Below, piece after piece: positions 10,128 to 23,200 of a stretch of DNA of 64,000 nucleotides. Source of the DNA: Heliopora coerulea. Its lineage: Eukaryota > Cnidaria > Anthozoa > Scleralcyonacea > Helioporidae. The stretch lies in contig JASJOG010000110.1 of the NCBI GenBank assembly GCA_030142905.1, forward strand, positions 734,001 through 798,000, in the 5' to 3' direction. The stretch's first letter is position 1. Every line of letters begins with the position of its first letter. The notes below the pieces were generated by a model. That model ran no database searches, was not told where the DNA came from, and worked only from the letters and a program-made list of their open reading frames with translations. A program made the translations under genes and the position numbers.

Positions 10128-11714
10128 TTGTACCCTGAAAGCATGTCGGAGTCAAAACGTGGAAAATACTCTTGTAAGACATTACTCGGCAAGTACGAGG
10201 CTTTGAAGAAGCTTGAGAGTGGAATAGCTAAAAAGGATGTTGCTGCGCAGTACAAAGTCCCACCAAATACACTTTCAACGTGGATAAAGAATAAAGACAA
10301 GATCGTGAAAGCATTCGAAGGGGGAGATAGCCGCAGTCAACGAAAGCAGCGAGCAGGCAACCATGATGCGATGGATAAGGCGCTGTACAAATGGTTTACA
10401 AAAGTCAGGGAGGAAGGAGTGCCGATCAGCGGCGGCATACTGAAGGAAAAAGCATCAAAATATGCCAGAGAACTAGGAATTGAAACTTTTAAGGCGTCCA
10501 ATGGTTGGTTCGACAGATGGAAGGGTAGACATGGTATTGTGTTTAAGACTGTCTCTGGCGAGGCTAAATCCTGCACAGCAGACATGACAGCGTCTTGGGA
10601 AGAGACAACTCTGCCAACCATACTAACAAACTACCAGTTGCGCGACATTTTCAATGCAGACGAATTTGGTTTATTCTACAAGGCTTTGCTAGATAAATCG
10701 CTGCATCTGAAATCTGAGAAGTGCATTGGTGGCAAGCACAATAAAGTACGTTTGACTGGTATGGCGGCTGCAAATGCTGAAGGCGAAAAGCTTCCAATGT
10801 TTGTCATCGGAAAGTCTGTCAAACCCAGATGCTTTACGGGCGTGATAAACTTACCCTGCAGATATCGTACTCAAAAAAAGAGCTGGATGGATAGTAGCTT
10901 GCTTAAGGAATGGGTTCGAGAACAGGACAGGAAATTTGAGCGTCAAGGAAGAAAGATTGCTCAGATAGTTGACAACTGTCCCGCCCACCCACAAATCTCC
11001 AATTTACAAGCAATCCATCTAGTTTTCTTGCCGCCAAACTCCACCTCCAAGACCTAACCAATGGATCAGGGTGTTATACGAGCAACAAAGGCGTATTATA
11101 GGCAAGGCTGTGTAAAGAAATTCATTGATGCCGTTGACAACAAAAAGCCCCTACCCAACCTCTCTATTTTACATGCTATGGCCATTCTCACTGAAGCATG
11201 GGGTAGAGTTTCAGAGGAGACAATACGCAACTGCTTCAGGAAAGCTGGCATTGGTAACCAAGCACAACAAAGTGCTTTGAATGGCGACGACGATCCCTTC
11301 AAGATTCTGTTAGAAGATATCAGTGCCTTACGAGAAAGAAGCCCCAAACTTGTACCAGATGAAGTCAGTGCCGAAGATGTGGTTGATACAGATAGCGGCG
11401 TTTTAACATCTGACATTGGTTCGTTGAGCGATGAAGACATCCTCGCAGAGTTTCGTGAAGAAAACCAGATGGAAGTGGATGACGGCGATGATGGAAATGA
11501 CGATGAACAACAAGAAGAAACTCCCAAGCGACCAACGAAGAGTGAGGTCCATCAAGCAATCGAGACTCTCTCACGCTACAGTTTGTTTGCTGTTGAGGGA
11601 GCCGAGATTCGACGGCAAACAAGCCAGTTGTCATTCACGATCGACAAAAGTATTAGGAAAAAACCAAAAACAACAGAACATTCAAAGATTTTTCAATGCA
11701 ACAGCACCTGCTGA
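10128..11714 (+). pseudogene. pogo/Tigger transposase (CENP-B-like HTH + DDE), one premature stop
   Basis: The frame runs 529 codons with a single internal stop (TAA, 11055-11057). Residues ~14-60 form a CENP-B N-terminal/psq helix-turn-helix (KYEALKKLESGIAKKDVAAQ, NTLSTWIKNK). Residues ~81-145 form the second Tc5/CENP-B HTH (ASNGWFDRWKGRHGI). The DDE domain has Asp178 (FNADEFGLFY), Asp282 (QIVDNCPAHP) and Asp313 (PMDQGVI). The last spacing, 31 residues, fits pogo/Tigger elements. The C-terminus is acidic (VDDGDDGNDDEQQEE), as in Tigger relatives. The stop falls between NSTSKT and PMDQ, before the third catalytic Asp, so this copy should be inactive unless read through. Met1 or Met6 (MSESKRGK) could be the start. 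Confidence 0.9.
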
Positions 11715-12529
11715 TTTATCCGACATATAATTACTGTATTTTTATTTAATCAGTGTCTTTCTTCATACTGTACTGTATTTTATTAGAAAATGATTCATTG
11801 TTACGAATTTTACGCTTCCCCGGTTATTTCGAAACCCCGCTATTTCGAACTTTTTTCCATTTCCCTTGGGACTTCGAAATAGCGGGGTTCGACTGTATAT
11901 CCAAATAATTTAACCAGGTAAGTGCGCAATTAAGTAGCTATTCAACAGTTGTAACAAGCATGAAGTGTAATAACACGATGGATCCAGCCAAACTTTTAAT
12001 TCTGAGAACAGAAGAAAATGAAACTAAAACCGTCTGTATATGTGAAAAAAATGGTCACTGATGCACTTCCGAAATGAGCGAAATGTCTGTAATATACGAA
12101 ATTGGTAGCAGGAAAAACTGAAACCGGAAATATTTGGAGGCCGCTAATCGTTATTGTAAATTTGCTTCATCGTTTTGCTTTTGAGCTCATTGGTGAATGT
12201 TCAATCATTAGCCATTACCTATCTTCTTTGCAAAATTAATATGGTTATTGTTAATAGAGAGAATAACTAACTTTTAATCAGAAGAGTAAGTCACCACTTG
12301 GGACTTGTCAGCTTGTCTTGTGCTTCCTTCACGTACACACAGGCCGAACATAAATAATTTGGGATAAGAAAGGAAACAGATTATAAATACGATATCGAAT
12401 GGAAACAGAATGACGTTTCATTCTCTTTAGCATGAGTGATTTTCTAGTCAATCCACAAAGGTGTGAGCTGTCAAATGTGACTTTTGAGAGGTATGACTAT
12501 AAATGTCAAGCAAATATTTTAAATATTAA

Positions 12530-12620
12530 ATTTACTAAATATTTTTAGTTAGTATCTGAAGAGCTGTAATAAAAGCGAAAACGTTTGCGCGAAATGAGTG
12601 GTTAACTTATTTATAGTCTC
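12530..12620 (+). repeat. Solo Penelope-type terminal-repeat fragment with hammerhead-like core
   Basis: CTGAAGAGCTGTAATAAAAG followed by CGAAAACGTTTGCGCGAAAT matches, with substitutions, the terminal repeat at 2127-2165 (CTGAAGAGCTTCAATAGC, GAAAACGTTT...GAAAT). The GCU/AGC hairpin is retained. Confidence 0.6.
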
Positions 12621-12642
12621 TGTCACTACCACAATATACACT

Positions 12643-12669
12643 TTATATATATATATATATATATATATC
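12643..12669. repeat. (AT)n microsatellite
   Basis: Uninterrupted TA/AT dinucleotides upstream of SEH1L. Confidence 0.95.
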
Positions 12670-14200
12670 TTATGTATGTATAAGATATAAAATTGTTAAA
12701 AGCTCCAGCAAAGGTTAAGTATAGGAAGGGCATTCAATACAAAATGTTTGTTAGGAATTCTGTTCTTATTTAACGGACAAAAATGATAGATCTGATCAAC
12801 CCTCAGGACAAAGTAGTTGTGAATAGTGGTGATGACCAAAAAAGATATATTCGTAGACATCAAATAGCTCGCGTGTTATGCGCACTTTTGCATTAAATCA
12901 TTTTCAAAATTTAATAGTATTAAACCAGCCAGAACTGGCAAAATAGAAATCATTTATTCCTTTTTTGCAGAAAGAAGCTCCAGAAAGATGATACTGTAAA
13001 CTTAGAATGTATATATTGCAGTAATGTATTTATGGTTTTGTGATCCAACTTACTATTTTTCACTGTTGCAATGAACTCTTACATCTTATTTAGGTAACAC
13101 AATTCTCACGAAAAATTGTTATGGACAGATTAAGAGTTGTAATACACTGTATTTACAGTTCATTTAGAATATGACAAAAACCAATAATTTGGGATTTTAC
13201 TTTGCTTTTTGTTTGTTGCATTAATTGCTGTAGTTACTGTGGTTACAATTCTTCTTGAAAAAACTAAAAAGTGCATGAATTTGGTTGCCTAGAACTTGTA
13301 ATAAAGTGCAGTAAAGTGTTTTATACAGTAAATGCCAGCAAGAGTTGGGTGTTGGTTGCACTGTTTTGTACAGAGTTATGCCTTACCCTAAATTGTACAC
13401 ACATCAAAGGTATACTTTAGGAAGTATGTGTTCAGGAAAATGACTAGTTTTCAATTGAAAAGCATTCTGATTTTGATTCATTCATGCACAGGCAAATCAC
13501 TGTCAGAAATGCAGGAAATGGTGTTTTAGAGGTTCTAATTACTCAAAATTTTCAAGGGGAGCATGCCCCCAGATCCCCCTAAGTTTCTGTACTCTACTGC
13601 CCCAGTAAGATTTTAGCCTGGATCTGCCCCAGATACTTGATGTATTGTTGCTATCGTTAATTACTTTTAGTGTTTTATTGACAAATCAGAGAAGAGAGAC
13701 TTTCTGCTTGCGTTTATTAAATTGATACATAAGTGCGATTCTAATATCTTGTCGGCACATTGGTCTAAAAATTTCCCCTGCCCCCCCCCCCCTCCCCCCC
13801 TCTGGCTAGGCGACTGATGCTATATAATTAAATTACTGAAATCATTGCTACAAGCGTTTTATAAATAAATCTTAAGTTTATTGTAATCGCTGCTTTGTGT
13901 TCCTGCCCTTTACTACGACAACCAATCGACAGTAACTGCTGTAACGGTTAATTCCTTTTTCGTAAATGTCAGTCCATTCGTAAATTTCGTTGGAGAAACA
14001 ATCAGACGCGGGAAATCAAGTTGTTATGTCTAATGTATACGATGGGATGTGATGGGACATGATAGGATACTCCATGGTTAGAGATTAAGTTCATTGATCC
14101 ATGTGATCAATCTCGATTTTCTATTTCAGACAGTAGACCGAAATTAAGTTTTTTAAGCTTATTGTTTTCAGACTGCATCTTGTTTATAATAACAAATGCA

Positions 14201-17200
14201 ATGTACACTGCAAAGGAGATCGCATCCGACCACAAGGATTTAATCCATGATGTTGCTTTTGATTTTCATGGGCGCAGAATGGCGACATGCTCAAGCGACC
14301 AGACAGTGAAGGTATGAGAAGAGATTGTACAGGACCAACAGCTTTAGTACTCTAACTTTTCCAAACATATTTTAAGTCAATTTAGTGTGTCTGAGATCAG
14401 GAAAGGTACCGATAGTTACTTCTGGTACAAAACACACCTTACTGTATTTTTTTAACTTCCAGCATTCTGAATTTGATATTATCCGCGAAAGTTTACTGAT
14501 TTCAAAAATAACCATAGCATTCCACTCTTTGTTTTAACATATTCAGGGACGCAACCAGGAATTTTGAAGGGCAAAGGTGTGAGGGTAGTACGAAGGCACC
14601 GACAAACCGGTTTTGATTATTTGGTATTCAGTAGATCCATATGGCTTGCGGAAGTGAGGGCAAAAACTGAGACCTTCCTCAGAAAAGGCAGAGGTTCCAA
14701 CTCTACTACTTCTCTACTTTCACCCCCCCTGTTCTGCAGAGTATGGCAGTTTTCAGTGAAATCTTAGGTGACCAAGTCTAAAATTCTGGTGTGCAAGTGT
14801 CCAATATCAAGTCAGACTCAAGACAAATGTACACTGTGATAGTTTTCTGTCAAGTAATCAAACTGTGCAATATTAGACTGTCAATGACATATGCAGTTCC
14901 CACAAATATCCAAAGAAGAATTATCCATTATTCAGAACAGTTAAAAGTTTTCTTCTAACATCTGTACCAGCTGGTGCCATCTCAATCCTTCCAGTAACTT
15001 CAAAAATCCAATGGACTGGAATTGGCTGCCAATTTAAAACTGTTCCAAGTCTGCAATGTTGTTTGATGAAAAGTATCATGGGTGTGTACTTGACATGGTC
15101 AGCAGACCTGGCACTCCCTGATGTTGAACATTTTCTTCATAACTCTCTGCATTTTCTGCTGTCTCACCTTGGCAATTCTTTTTCCTTAGTAACCAAATGT
15201 TTTCTATTTTTGTTATTGTGAAGGATAATTTAAGTTCACCTGTTGTAAATAATTCTTATCACAGTGAAAATCTTACATGATCAATGAAAAAATATGTCAA
15301 CAATTGAAATTTCACTGTCTTTAAGCTGAGTCTTGTCTGAACTGTGTTGATAATGGTCATTAACAAAATTGTTTTATGGGCTATAATAGTTATCACCAAA
15401 TGAAAGTCAGTTTCAGTACTAATATCACAGGTATTTGACTTAATGCACCTCAGATTCCTAAAGGCAGAATTGTCCAGAAAAATATCTTTGAAAGTCTATC
15501 CTATATATTGGTGAAATAGAACTGGCAAAAAAATTAATGATATTTAAAATCCCACCCTGAAGTAACTGATTTGATTCTTCTTGTAAAGGACTATAACAAA
15601 AGGCAATGTGCAACAAATTACTGGAGTAGATGTACAATCCAGTAATAGCTTAAATTCCCTTTCATAATAAACCTATTAATGCTAATTAATAGAAATTTTG
15701 CATCCTGATTCAGATTACAGATACTGTAATTTACTTTCATTAATTTCCATGCAAACTCATTTTGCTACCTTTCAAACCATTTCCTTATACCTACCCATCT
15801 AGTGTCTCCTGCTTCTTCTTCATCCTAATGTTTCTCCCAGTAGGTTAGCAAGCAGGTTGCATCATTTTTTTTCAACATATTGTTATTGCAGTATCTTCTT
15901 GCAGTGACATCTGATATGAAATTTGAACACTTATATACAGCATCTGAAGAACTTCCCCTCTAAATTCATTATGATTTCTTCTTTTTTTCTTGATTTTTAC
16001 TTTGTATTTTTTTCCATATCATGGACTTGTATAGGTCTGGGATTTAGGGGAAGATGGAGAATGGAAATGCACTGCAAGTTGGAAGGTAGCTGTCCATTTT
16101 AACAGCAGCTGTTTAGAATGTATAAATATTATGCATTTTGTTACAATATTTCTATCAGTAGAAATAAAAATCAAATGGTAAGCACAATTAATTAGGCTTG
16201 CCAAAGTAGCTTTTTTTGTTCCTAAGCAAATTATAACAATCTTTTGTCATCTGTTAAACTTCAGGTGTTATCTATGGGAGTTTTTTCAGCAAACTTGCTT
16301 CTGTAGGATGTAAACCTGATGTTGCCTTAGTGTAAATATTTTCACACATAAAACTAAAAAGATGTCAAATGTTGCTCTAAAACAAAGTGGTTTGGCTATC
16401 AGAAATGTTGTTTGTACGTTACTAAACCCTCACTCTCAGTCTATATCTGAAAAAAGAAATGGCCAAGGACAATGGCATACAACACTGGTAATTTTACAGT
16501 AGGTAGAACATAAAATTCTTATCAGTGGCAAAATTCTTATACATGCATTTTATTTCTAGCTGAAGGAGATTTACCTGTTAAGGGACAAAGTTGGACCTTT
16601 GATTTTTGATCTGGCTAATATGCCAGGCAAATTTATTCAATAATAGGGCACCTGCACCACGATAGGTTAATGTGGCAAAGGCAGTTTGAGACAAGTTATT
16701 TTACTTGCCTGCTTTTATTGCCATGGCTGATTCAAGTTGGGAAAATCTGGCCTAGCACCAGCATGGCTATGCCTGCCTCATTAAAATCATTGCTCTTCAA
16801 TATACCTGTGATTTATTATTATGAATTCAGTATTCTGAAAATTGTTTAAATTATTGCATTCCTATAAAATTTAAGTTGGATTGGAGTAGTTAGTTTTGTT
16901 CTTTTTGGTGTCCTAATTTTTATTGTTTCAGACTCATTATGGATCTGTGTGGCGAGTGACATGGGCACACCCAGAGTTTGGCCAAGTCCTGGCTACCTGT
17001 TCTTTTGATAACACTGCAGCCATATGGGAGGAACAAAGTAAGAAACCTAATGATTATTTATCAACAAAAGAATATAAAGATATTTTATGGGCAAACAATG
17101 TACTGTGGTTAAACAAAACCAGAACAGTTACACTAGCACATTTTAGTAATTTATTGGACCACCATAAACAAAGTTTGATTAGCAGGTATGGTTTTTGTGG

Positions 17201-20200
17201 CTATATTGTGCAAATGTAGGTTCTGCTGCTTTGTTTCATGCAGCAAAAGGGACTGGCTATCTGACCCTTTTAGGTCCATACCTGACTATTTAATTGTATT
17301 TGGGCTAATACCAGATGATTTTACTCATTAAAGGGCAACATCTAAGATGAGAAAGGCTTAATATGTTAATCCATGAAGGGGCAAGGACCCATTTTAGAAT
17401 TTTATAATGGCTTATACCAAATGGTTTTATTCAGAAGAGAGGGATGGCTGACCCTTCCAATATTATCTTGTAGTATTTTGTCTTTTAAAGTTTTGTCTTG
17501 TTTACTTCCAATTTCATCAAGTAAGAAGTGAGTATGAAGTTGGGCCTCAGATCAGGTGAACTTGTCAAATCAAAGCAAGCATGTCCTTCCACCATCAGTA
17601 CCATTGCCCTGTGACACCAGGTGCACCTCAAATCCTCATGCATATTCCTATAGCAAATTCACCAGCTTTTTTGAGAACAGTAACATTCGTGGGTGTCATA
17701 AGCAGGTGGCAGGGAGGCTTGGCCCCCACACTTTTTGGTTAGGTGCCTAGAGTATGTGTGGACCCCACTTTGTAAAGCAATACAAATGTTCCAATTTAAA
17801 TTAAGAAGCCATGTATAAATGTACTGAAAAGTCTAAACTGTGACTGACAAAAGTTTGTTCCTGAGGAGAGAGGGCAGTGAGGCTGCAGATCTGTCCTATT
17901 AACTGTTACTATAGATTTATAGTTAGCCTTATTTTTACCTTCAATCTGCACCATAAATTCACCTGATCAGTTGCACTGAGTAAATGAACCTTTAGCAAAT
18001 CACAAACTCAAGTTGATTTTGAACAACATTCAGGTTATCATTTTGGCACCTGTATAATCACAGCAACAGGCCACTGGGATTTTTACCCTTGGACTATGCT
18101 GTCAGACACAACCATACAGAGATTTGTAACCTTGCATAACTTATGTCTTGTGCTCATGCACTCCTAGTTATAGAGCTACAGCAGAAAAGGTTTTTTCATT
18201 AGATTGCTAGGCTAACTAGAAGTTAGCCTAGCATGACATGGTCATGACAGGTTAGTCATGACCATGTGAGGAGAGACCAATCACTATATATGGCACACAA
18301 CTAAAGAAAACCAAACTCAACCCTTTTAACCTTTCCTGAAGTTTTTTTTTTGTTTGTTTGTTTTTTTGTTTTGATTGTTTTTTTGCTTGTTCTTCTCTTT
18401 TGATGTAGTGTTTTAAGTTGTACTTTCTTGCTGTACAACAGCAGTATGCAGGAAAGGGTTAAAGTTATTAAAGAGATTCCTAGAACAATAGCAGTAAGTC
18501 TTGACTATTTCTATTTATGTCCTTCTACTAGTTGCCACTGAAACAAGAAGAGGCACTCAAAGAGGCCAGAGTTTCTGGGTAAGGTCCAACAAGATATGCC
18601 TGTACATGTAATTATTGTTTGTAAAGAAAACAGAATTTATTGGGTGTTATTAATTGCCTGCCATTTGCTTATGTAACTAGAACATGTGATACGGGCGACA
18701 GAAGTACCAGGCGGGAATCGCAGATGGAGAAGAAATATTAAAGCCCAGCAAAAAACACGCAAAATAGGTATATTAAAGGTTTAAAATGTGATTCTAACGT
18801 TTCGTTGCTGCACACAACATCCTCAGAGAATGAATGAATGACTATATTACAAGGTGATGATATATAATAGTATGTTACATGATATGTAAGCGAGATATTG
18901 GCATAAGAACGGAAGTGGGAAGGAGACAAGGAAACAGCAGACTAAGATGTAATGGAAGGGTCGAGAGACGAAAGGTCTTAAAATAAAGAAAGTGGAAAAG
19001 AGCCCATGTTGTCATTAAGCAATGGATTTAGTTTGCGGATAAGCAGACTTTCTCTGACAAGAAGTTCAGAGTTGAAAGAAGAAGACAAGATAGTGAAGTC
19101 ATCAGGTGAGACAGGGTGTCCAGTGTCACAATGATGTGACAGGATGCTAGTCGGAGGAGGATTGACTCATTTTTTGCCAGTAAGGGCAGAAATGCCCAAG
19201 TGTTCTGAGATTCGTGTGTGGAGAAGCTGACTCATCTGGCCGACATACAACGAACTACAATGTTGACACTTTTTACGGTAAACAACATGAGATCTCAAAG
19301 CCTTGGGAATCCTGTCCTTAAAGACAAAAAACTGAGACAATCGGAGGGAGGGGCGGAAAACAAAGCAAAGGTTAATGTGAGGGAAAGCACTTAAAGGGTT
19401 GAAATAAATTTCTTGTTGGCATTAAGCAATGGATTAAGTTTGCGGACAAGCAGACTTTCTCTGACAAGAAGTTCAGAGTTGAAAGAAGAAGAAGACAAGA
19501 TAGTGAAGTCATCAGGCGAGAGAGGGTGTCCAGTGTTTTTTTTAGTCTGCTGTTTCCTTGTCTCCTTCCTACTTCTGTTCTTATGCCAATATCTCGTTTA
19601 CATATCATGTAACATACCATTATATATCATCACCTTGTAATATAGTCATTCATTCATTCTCTGAGGATGTTGCATGCAGCAACGAAATGTTAGAATCACA
19701 TTTTAAACCTTTAATATGCCTGTTTTGCATGTTTTTTGCTGGGCTTTAATATTTCTTCTCCATCTAGAACATGTGATCAAACTTGTGCATATTCCCATTT
19801 ACCATTGGCCATATACTAATGTTTCTACATTTTTTGCAATCTACAAAATGGCTGCATTATCCAATAAAGGCAAGAATATCAAATTAAAGCCAGGTTTCCT
19901 AATCATCATTACATTCCCCATGGTCTCTGCAATGTTTCTATCAATCAAAAGAATAACCTCTGATCACAGAAATCAGACATAAACCATTATTTAAGCATCT
20001 CCAGCAATTATAGCAATTGTCCCACATCATTACCAATGTAGAAATGGTTGTACCTTGACTATTATGATCACTATAATCATTGAAATCCCTTGGATCTGTA
20101 TAAACATGGTTTCCATTTGATGACCATCATGACTGAAGTTGTTTTTTAAGTGATTCAAACTGCCACAGTGATCATAGTGGTTGTAATGATTATGTGCAAA

Positions 20201-23200
20201 CCAGACTGGCTTGATACTTTAAACTTCCAAAAGTGGGATCTGTGTCAGACTTTTAGGTACAAGATTGAAGTACAAAATGGTTACCTATGTTCAGTGCAAG
20301 ATATGTGCTGTAGCCATGCTGTTATGGCATGACATATTTCAGTTATATAGTACAGCATGCACAAAGTAAAAATGACGGACATTATCCTACTGATCATTTA
20401 GTGTTCTTGCATCAGGATAAAGTCTGCCCAAAATTCCTATAATCAGAGTTAAAACTATGTAGTTTATAAATAGGGTGAGGTGGTTTTGTAAAAAAACTGA
20501 AACCAAAAACCATTACAAAATAATCAACATAACCAAGTCTTTTGATCAATTAAATTATTGTGACCAAAATAAACAATGAGTCTTGTGTGTTATTATAATT
20601 ATATAAAAGTAGTTTCTTTACTAGTTGTGTACAGTATGAATGATTGTTTATAAGCTTTCGGCTACGAGCATGTCGCTACACTCTGCCATCACCAATTCTC
20701 TTGTGCAGTCATATAGTTTTACCACTTTATTTTTGGAAAAAGTGGTCTTGTTGGGAACTTGGTACCGTGGTTCCCAGATATTCAGTAAATGCTGAAAACC
20801 AGGTCTATTAACAGTGTTGAAAGGAATGTTGTCCTTGCACAAAAAGTGTGTGATTGCATCTGTAATCATCTGGTGGTGTTGATTTCCTGGAGTAAGCGGT
20901 GTAGCTCTGACAAACACGCTCGTTATTGAAGGTTGTGAAGAGGCTCGGGAATCTGCCGTACCAATGTTTTTCTCTCCAGAAACAGAAGAACTAGTGTCAC
21001 ACTTTTTCGGATTGATGGTGGTGTACTGGACTGGATGTTTTTCTGAAGATGCCGGAGCAGGTTTGATGTATTGCTCCCCTTGTTCTTGATGGCCTGTGAG
21101 CAAACTTGTAGTTTGCTTATAGTTTGGTGTTAATCACATGTAGCATGCTTGTTTGTCTTTAAATTTTGAATTGTTTTTTCAGTTATTTCGTTTAGTCAGT
21201 TATTTGATATTAAGAAGACTCGTGAAACCAATCTGTAAAAATAACCAATTCTTTCTGGTTAACCAGTTAACTGCCTCACCCTATTTATAAATGCAAACCA
21301 AGTTTAGTTTTACAAAAAGAATGAATATTGATTACAATTAGTCTCTTAAAGGAGAAAAAATTGCCAGATTTTTTGGAGAAAATAGATCACATTTGCCATT
21401 AGTGAGAATCTAATCTGGTCACCTCATTTGTTCATTGATACTGTTGCACCATGCAGTATTACCACTAGACTTTAAAACCAAATCAAAAACCAAAAAAACT
21501 CTACTCAAAACTGGTTGTTAAAGAACTGATTATTGAAAATATACATCTGGCAAATTTTTCTATCATTCTTGCACTGTTACACTAAGTAAGTGTTTAGAAA
21601 GTTTCATGGGCATTCATCACCTTGGTGATTTGGGTAAATGTCAACATTACCTGGACGTTAGTGGATGTGGCAGCAAACGTTTGTGTGGTAGCAATTTCAG
21701 GTTTTCTCTTATTTCACAGATGAGTGACATCTATAGTAACACATACCTTTCATTTGATATCATTGTTTGAATACCAACTGTGGAACCTTGCCCAAGTCAT
21801 TCTCGTTTCTTACCATACTGTCTGTGCCATATTGGGTACAAAAGCCAGAATGTAAATGTTGACTAAATTGCTGCTGCATGTAAATATATACATACATGCA
21901 TAATGCACACTTAATGTGAAGATAATGCGTAAGAACAAATTCTTTTTGGTGGTTTTAGGAAAAGAAAGCTGGCCTAGTTGACAGCAGAACTTCAGTTACA
22001 GATGTTAAGTTTGCTCCCAGACATTTAAATCTTCAGCTGGTAAGTTTCCAAAAACACCATAGCATATCTTGTTTCTTTGCTGTGCCAGATAAAGGCTTTA
22101 GAGTTTGATTTTATTCTATCCTGAGTGTAGCTGCAAATTTAACAAAGACCGTACTCAAAGTATGCTGCACATTACTGATTACAAAGAGGCAGACACTTTA
22201 CTTCAGGACTTTGCTTGTGTGTTCAGGGTTAACAGTAATTTGGACAAAATCATTAATCTTTTCATTTTCTCGATTAATTCCATGATTGTTCTCCTTCCCC
22301 TATTTTTCTTCCTTTAACCTTCTCTTCTCTCTTTTTTTCCCTACATTCATTGACTATACCTTTCTGTCCCTAAACTCATTTTACCTGAGGTCACAACAAC
22401 CTCCTAAAGTTTCTTCACTTCACTTGCCCCTAATCAGACTTCATTTCACTTCTCTTCCTCCCAACCTGCATTTCAGTTCACTTCCCCCTAACCCCCACTT
22501 TACCGTGCATTACTACACCTTACCACACTTCATAATACCCTTACCTCACTTCATAATACCCTTACCTCACTTCATCTTACCTCACTTCATCTTACCTCAC
22601 TTCACCTTACCTCACTTCACCTTACCTCACTTCATCTTACCTCACTTCATCTTACCTCACTTCACCTTACCTCACTTCATTTCACTCACCCCAACCTCAT
22701 TTCACTTCACTTCTCATCTCCCTAACCTGCAGTTCAGTTCAATTCCGCCTGACCTCCACTTCACAATACATCATCTCACCTTCCTTCACTTTACTTCACT
22801 TCACTTTAGTTTACGTCACTTTAATTCACGTCACTTTGCTTCTCGTCACTTTGCTTCTCGTCACTTTGCTTCATGTCACTTTGCTTCACGTCACTTTGCT
22901 TCACGTCACTTTCCTTCACGTCACTTTGCTTCACGTCACTTTGCTTCACGTCACTTTGCTTCACGTCACTTTGCTTCACGTCACTTTGCTTCACGTCACT
23001 TTGCTTCACGTCACTTTGCTTCACGTCACTTTGCTTCACGTCACTTTGCTTCACGTCACTTTGCTTCACGTCACTTTGCTTCAATTCACTTCAAGTAACT
23101 TCACGTCACATCACTGCGCTTCCATTTACTTCATTCACTTCACTACACCGTATATTTTCTTACTTTTAGACCACTTTACATCTGCTTCACTTCAATTCAT

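Larger units (their letters stand above)
9054..11895. mobile_element. pogo/Tigger-type DNA transposon with transposase and HIRAN-like passenger gene
   Basis: The ends are inverted: the left reads TAGTCGAACCCCGCTATTTC and the right, read inward on the minus strand, CAGTCGAACCCCGCTATTTC. The right end is followed by TA (11896-11897), the pogo/Tc1-mariner target duplication; the left flank has decayed to TT. Subterminal repeats of the form C(G/T)CTATTTCGAACT recur at least five times on the left and twice on the right, and may bind transposase. Inside are a transposase (+, 10128-11714) and a divergent ORF (-, 10062-9568), separated by 65 bp. Size about 2.84 kb. Confidence 0.9.
11896..14200. other. 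Intergenic region upstream of SEH1L
   Basis: It holds a Penelope terminal-repeat fragment (about 12530-12620), an AT microsatellite (12643-12669) and a C-run (13779-13800). A CpG-containing stretch at about 13860-14110 is the best candidate promoter for SEH1L. Otherwise it is AT-rich sequence without a supported gene. Confidence 0.5.

Noticed and set aside
22806..23084. Possible CRISPR array
   Set aside because: Units are contiguous 15-mers with no spacers, in a eukaryotic intron.
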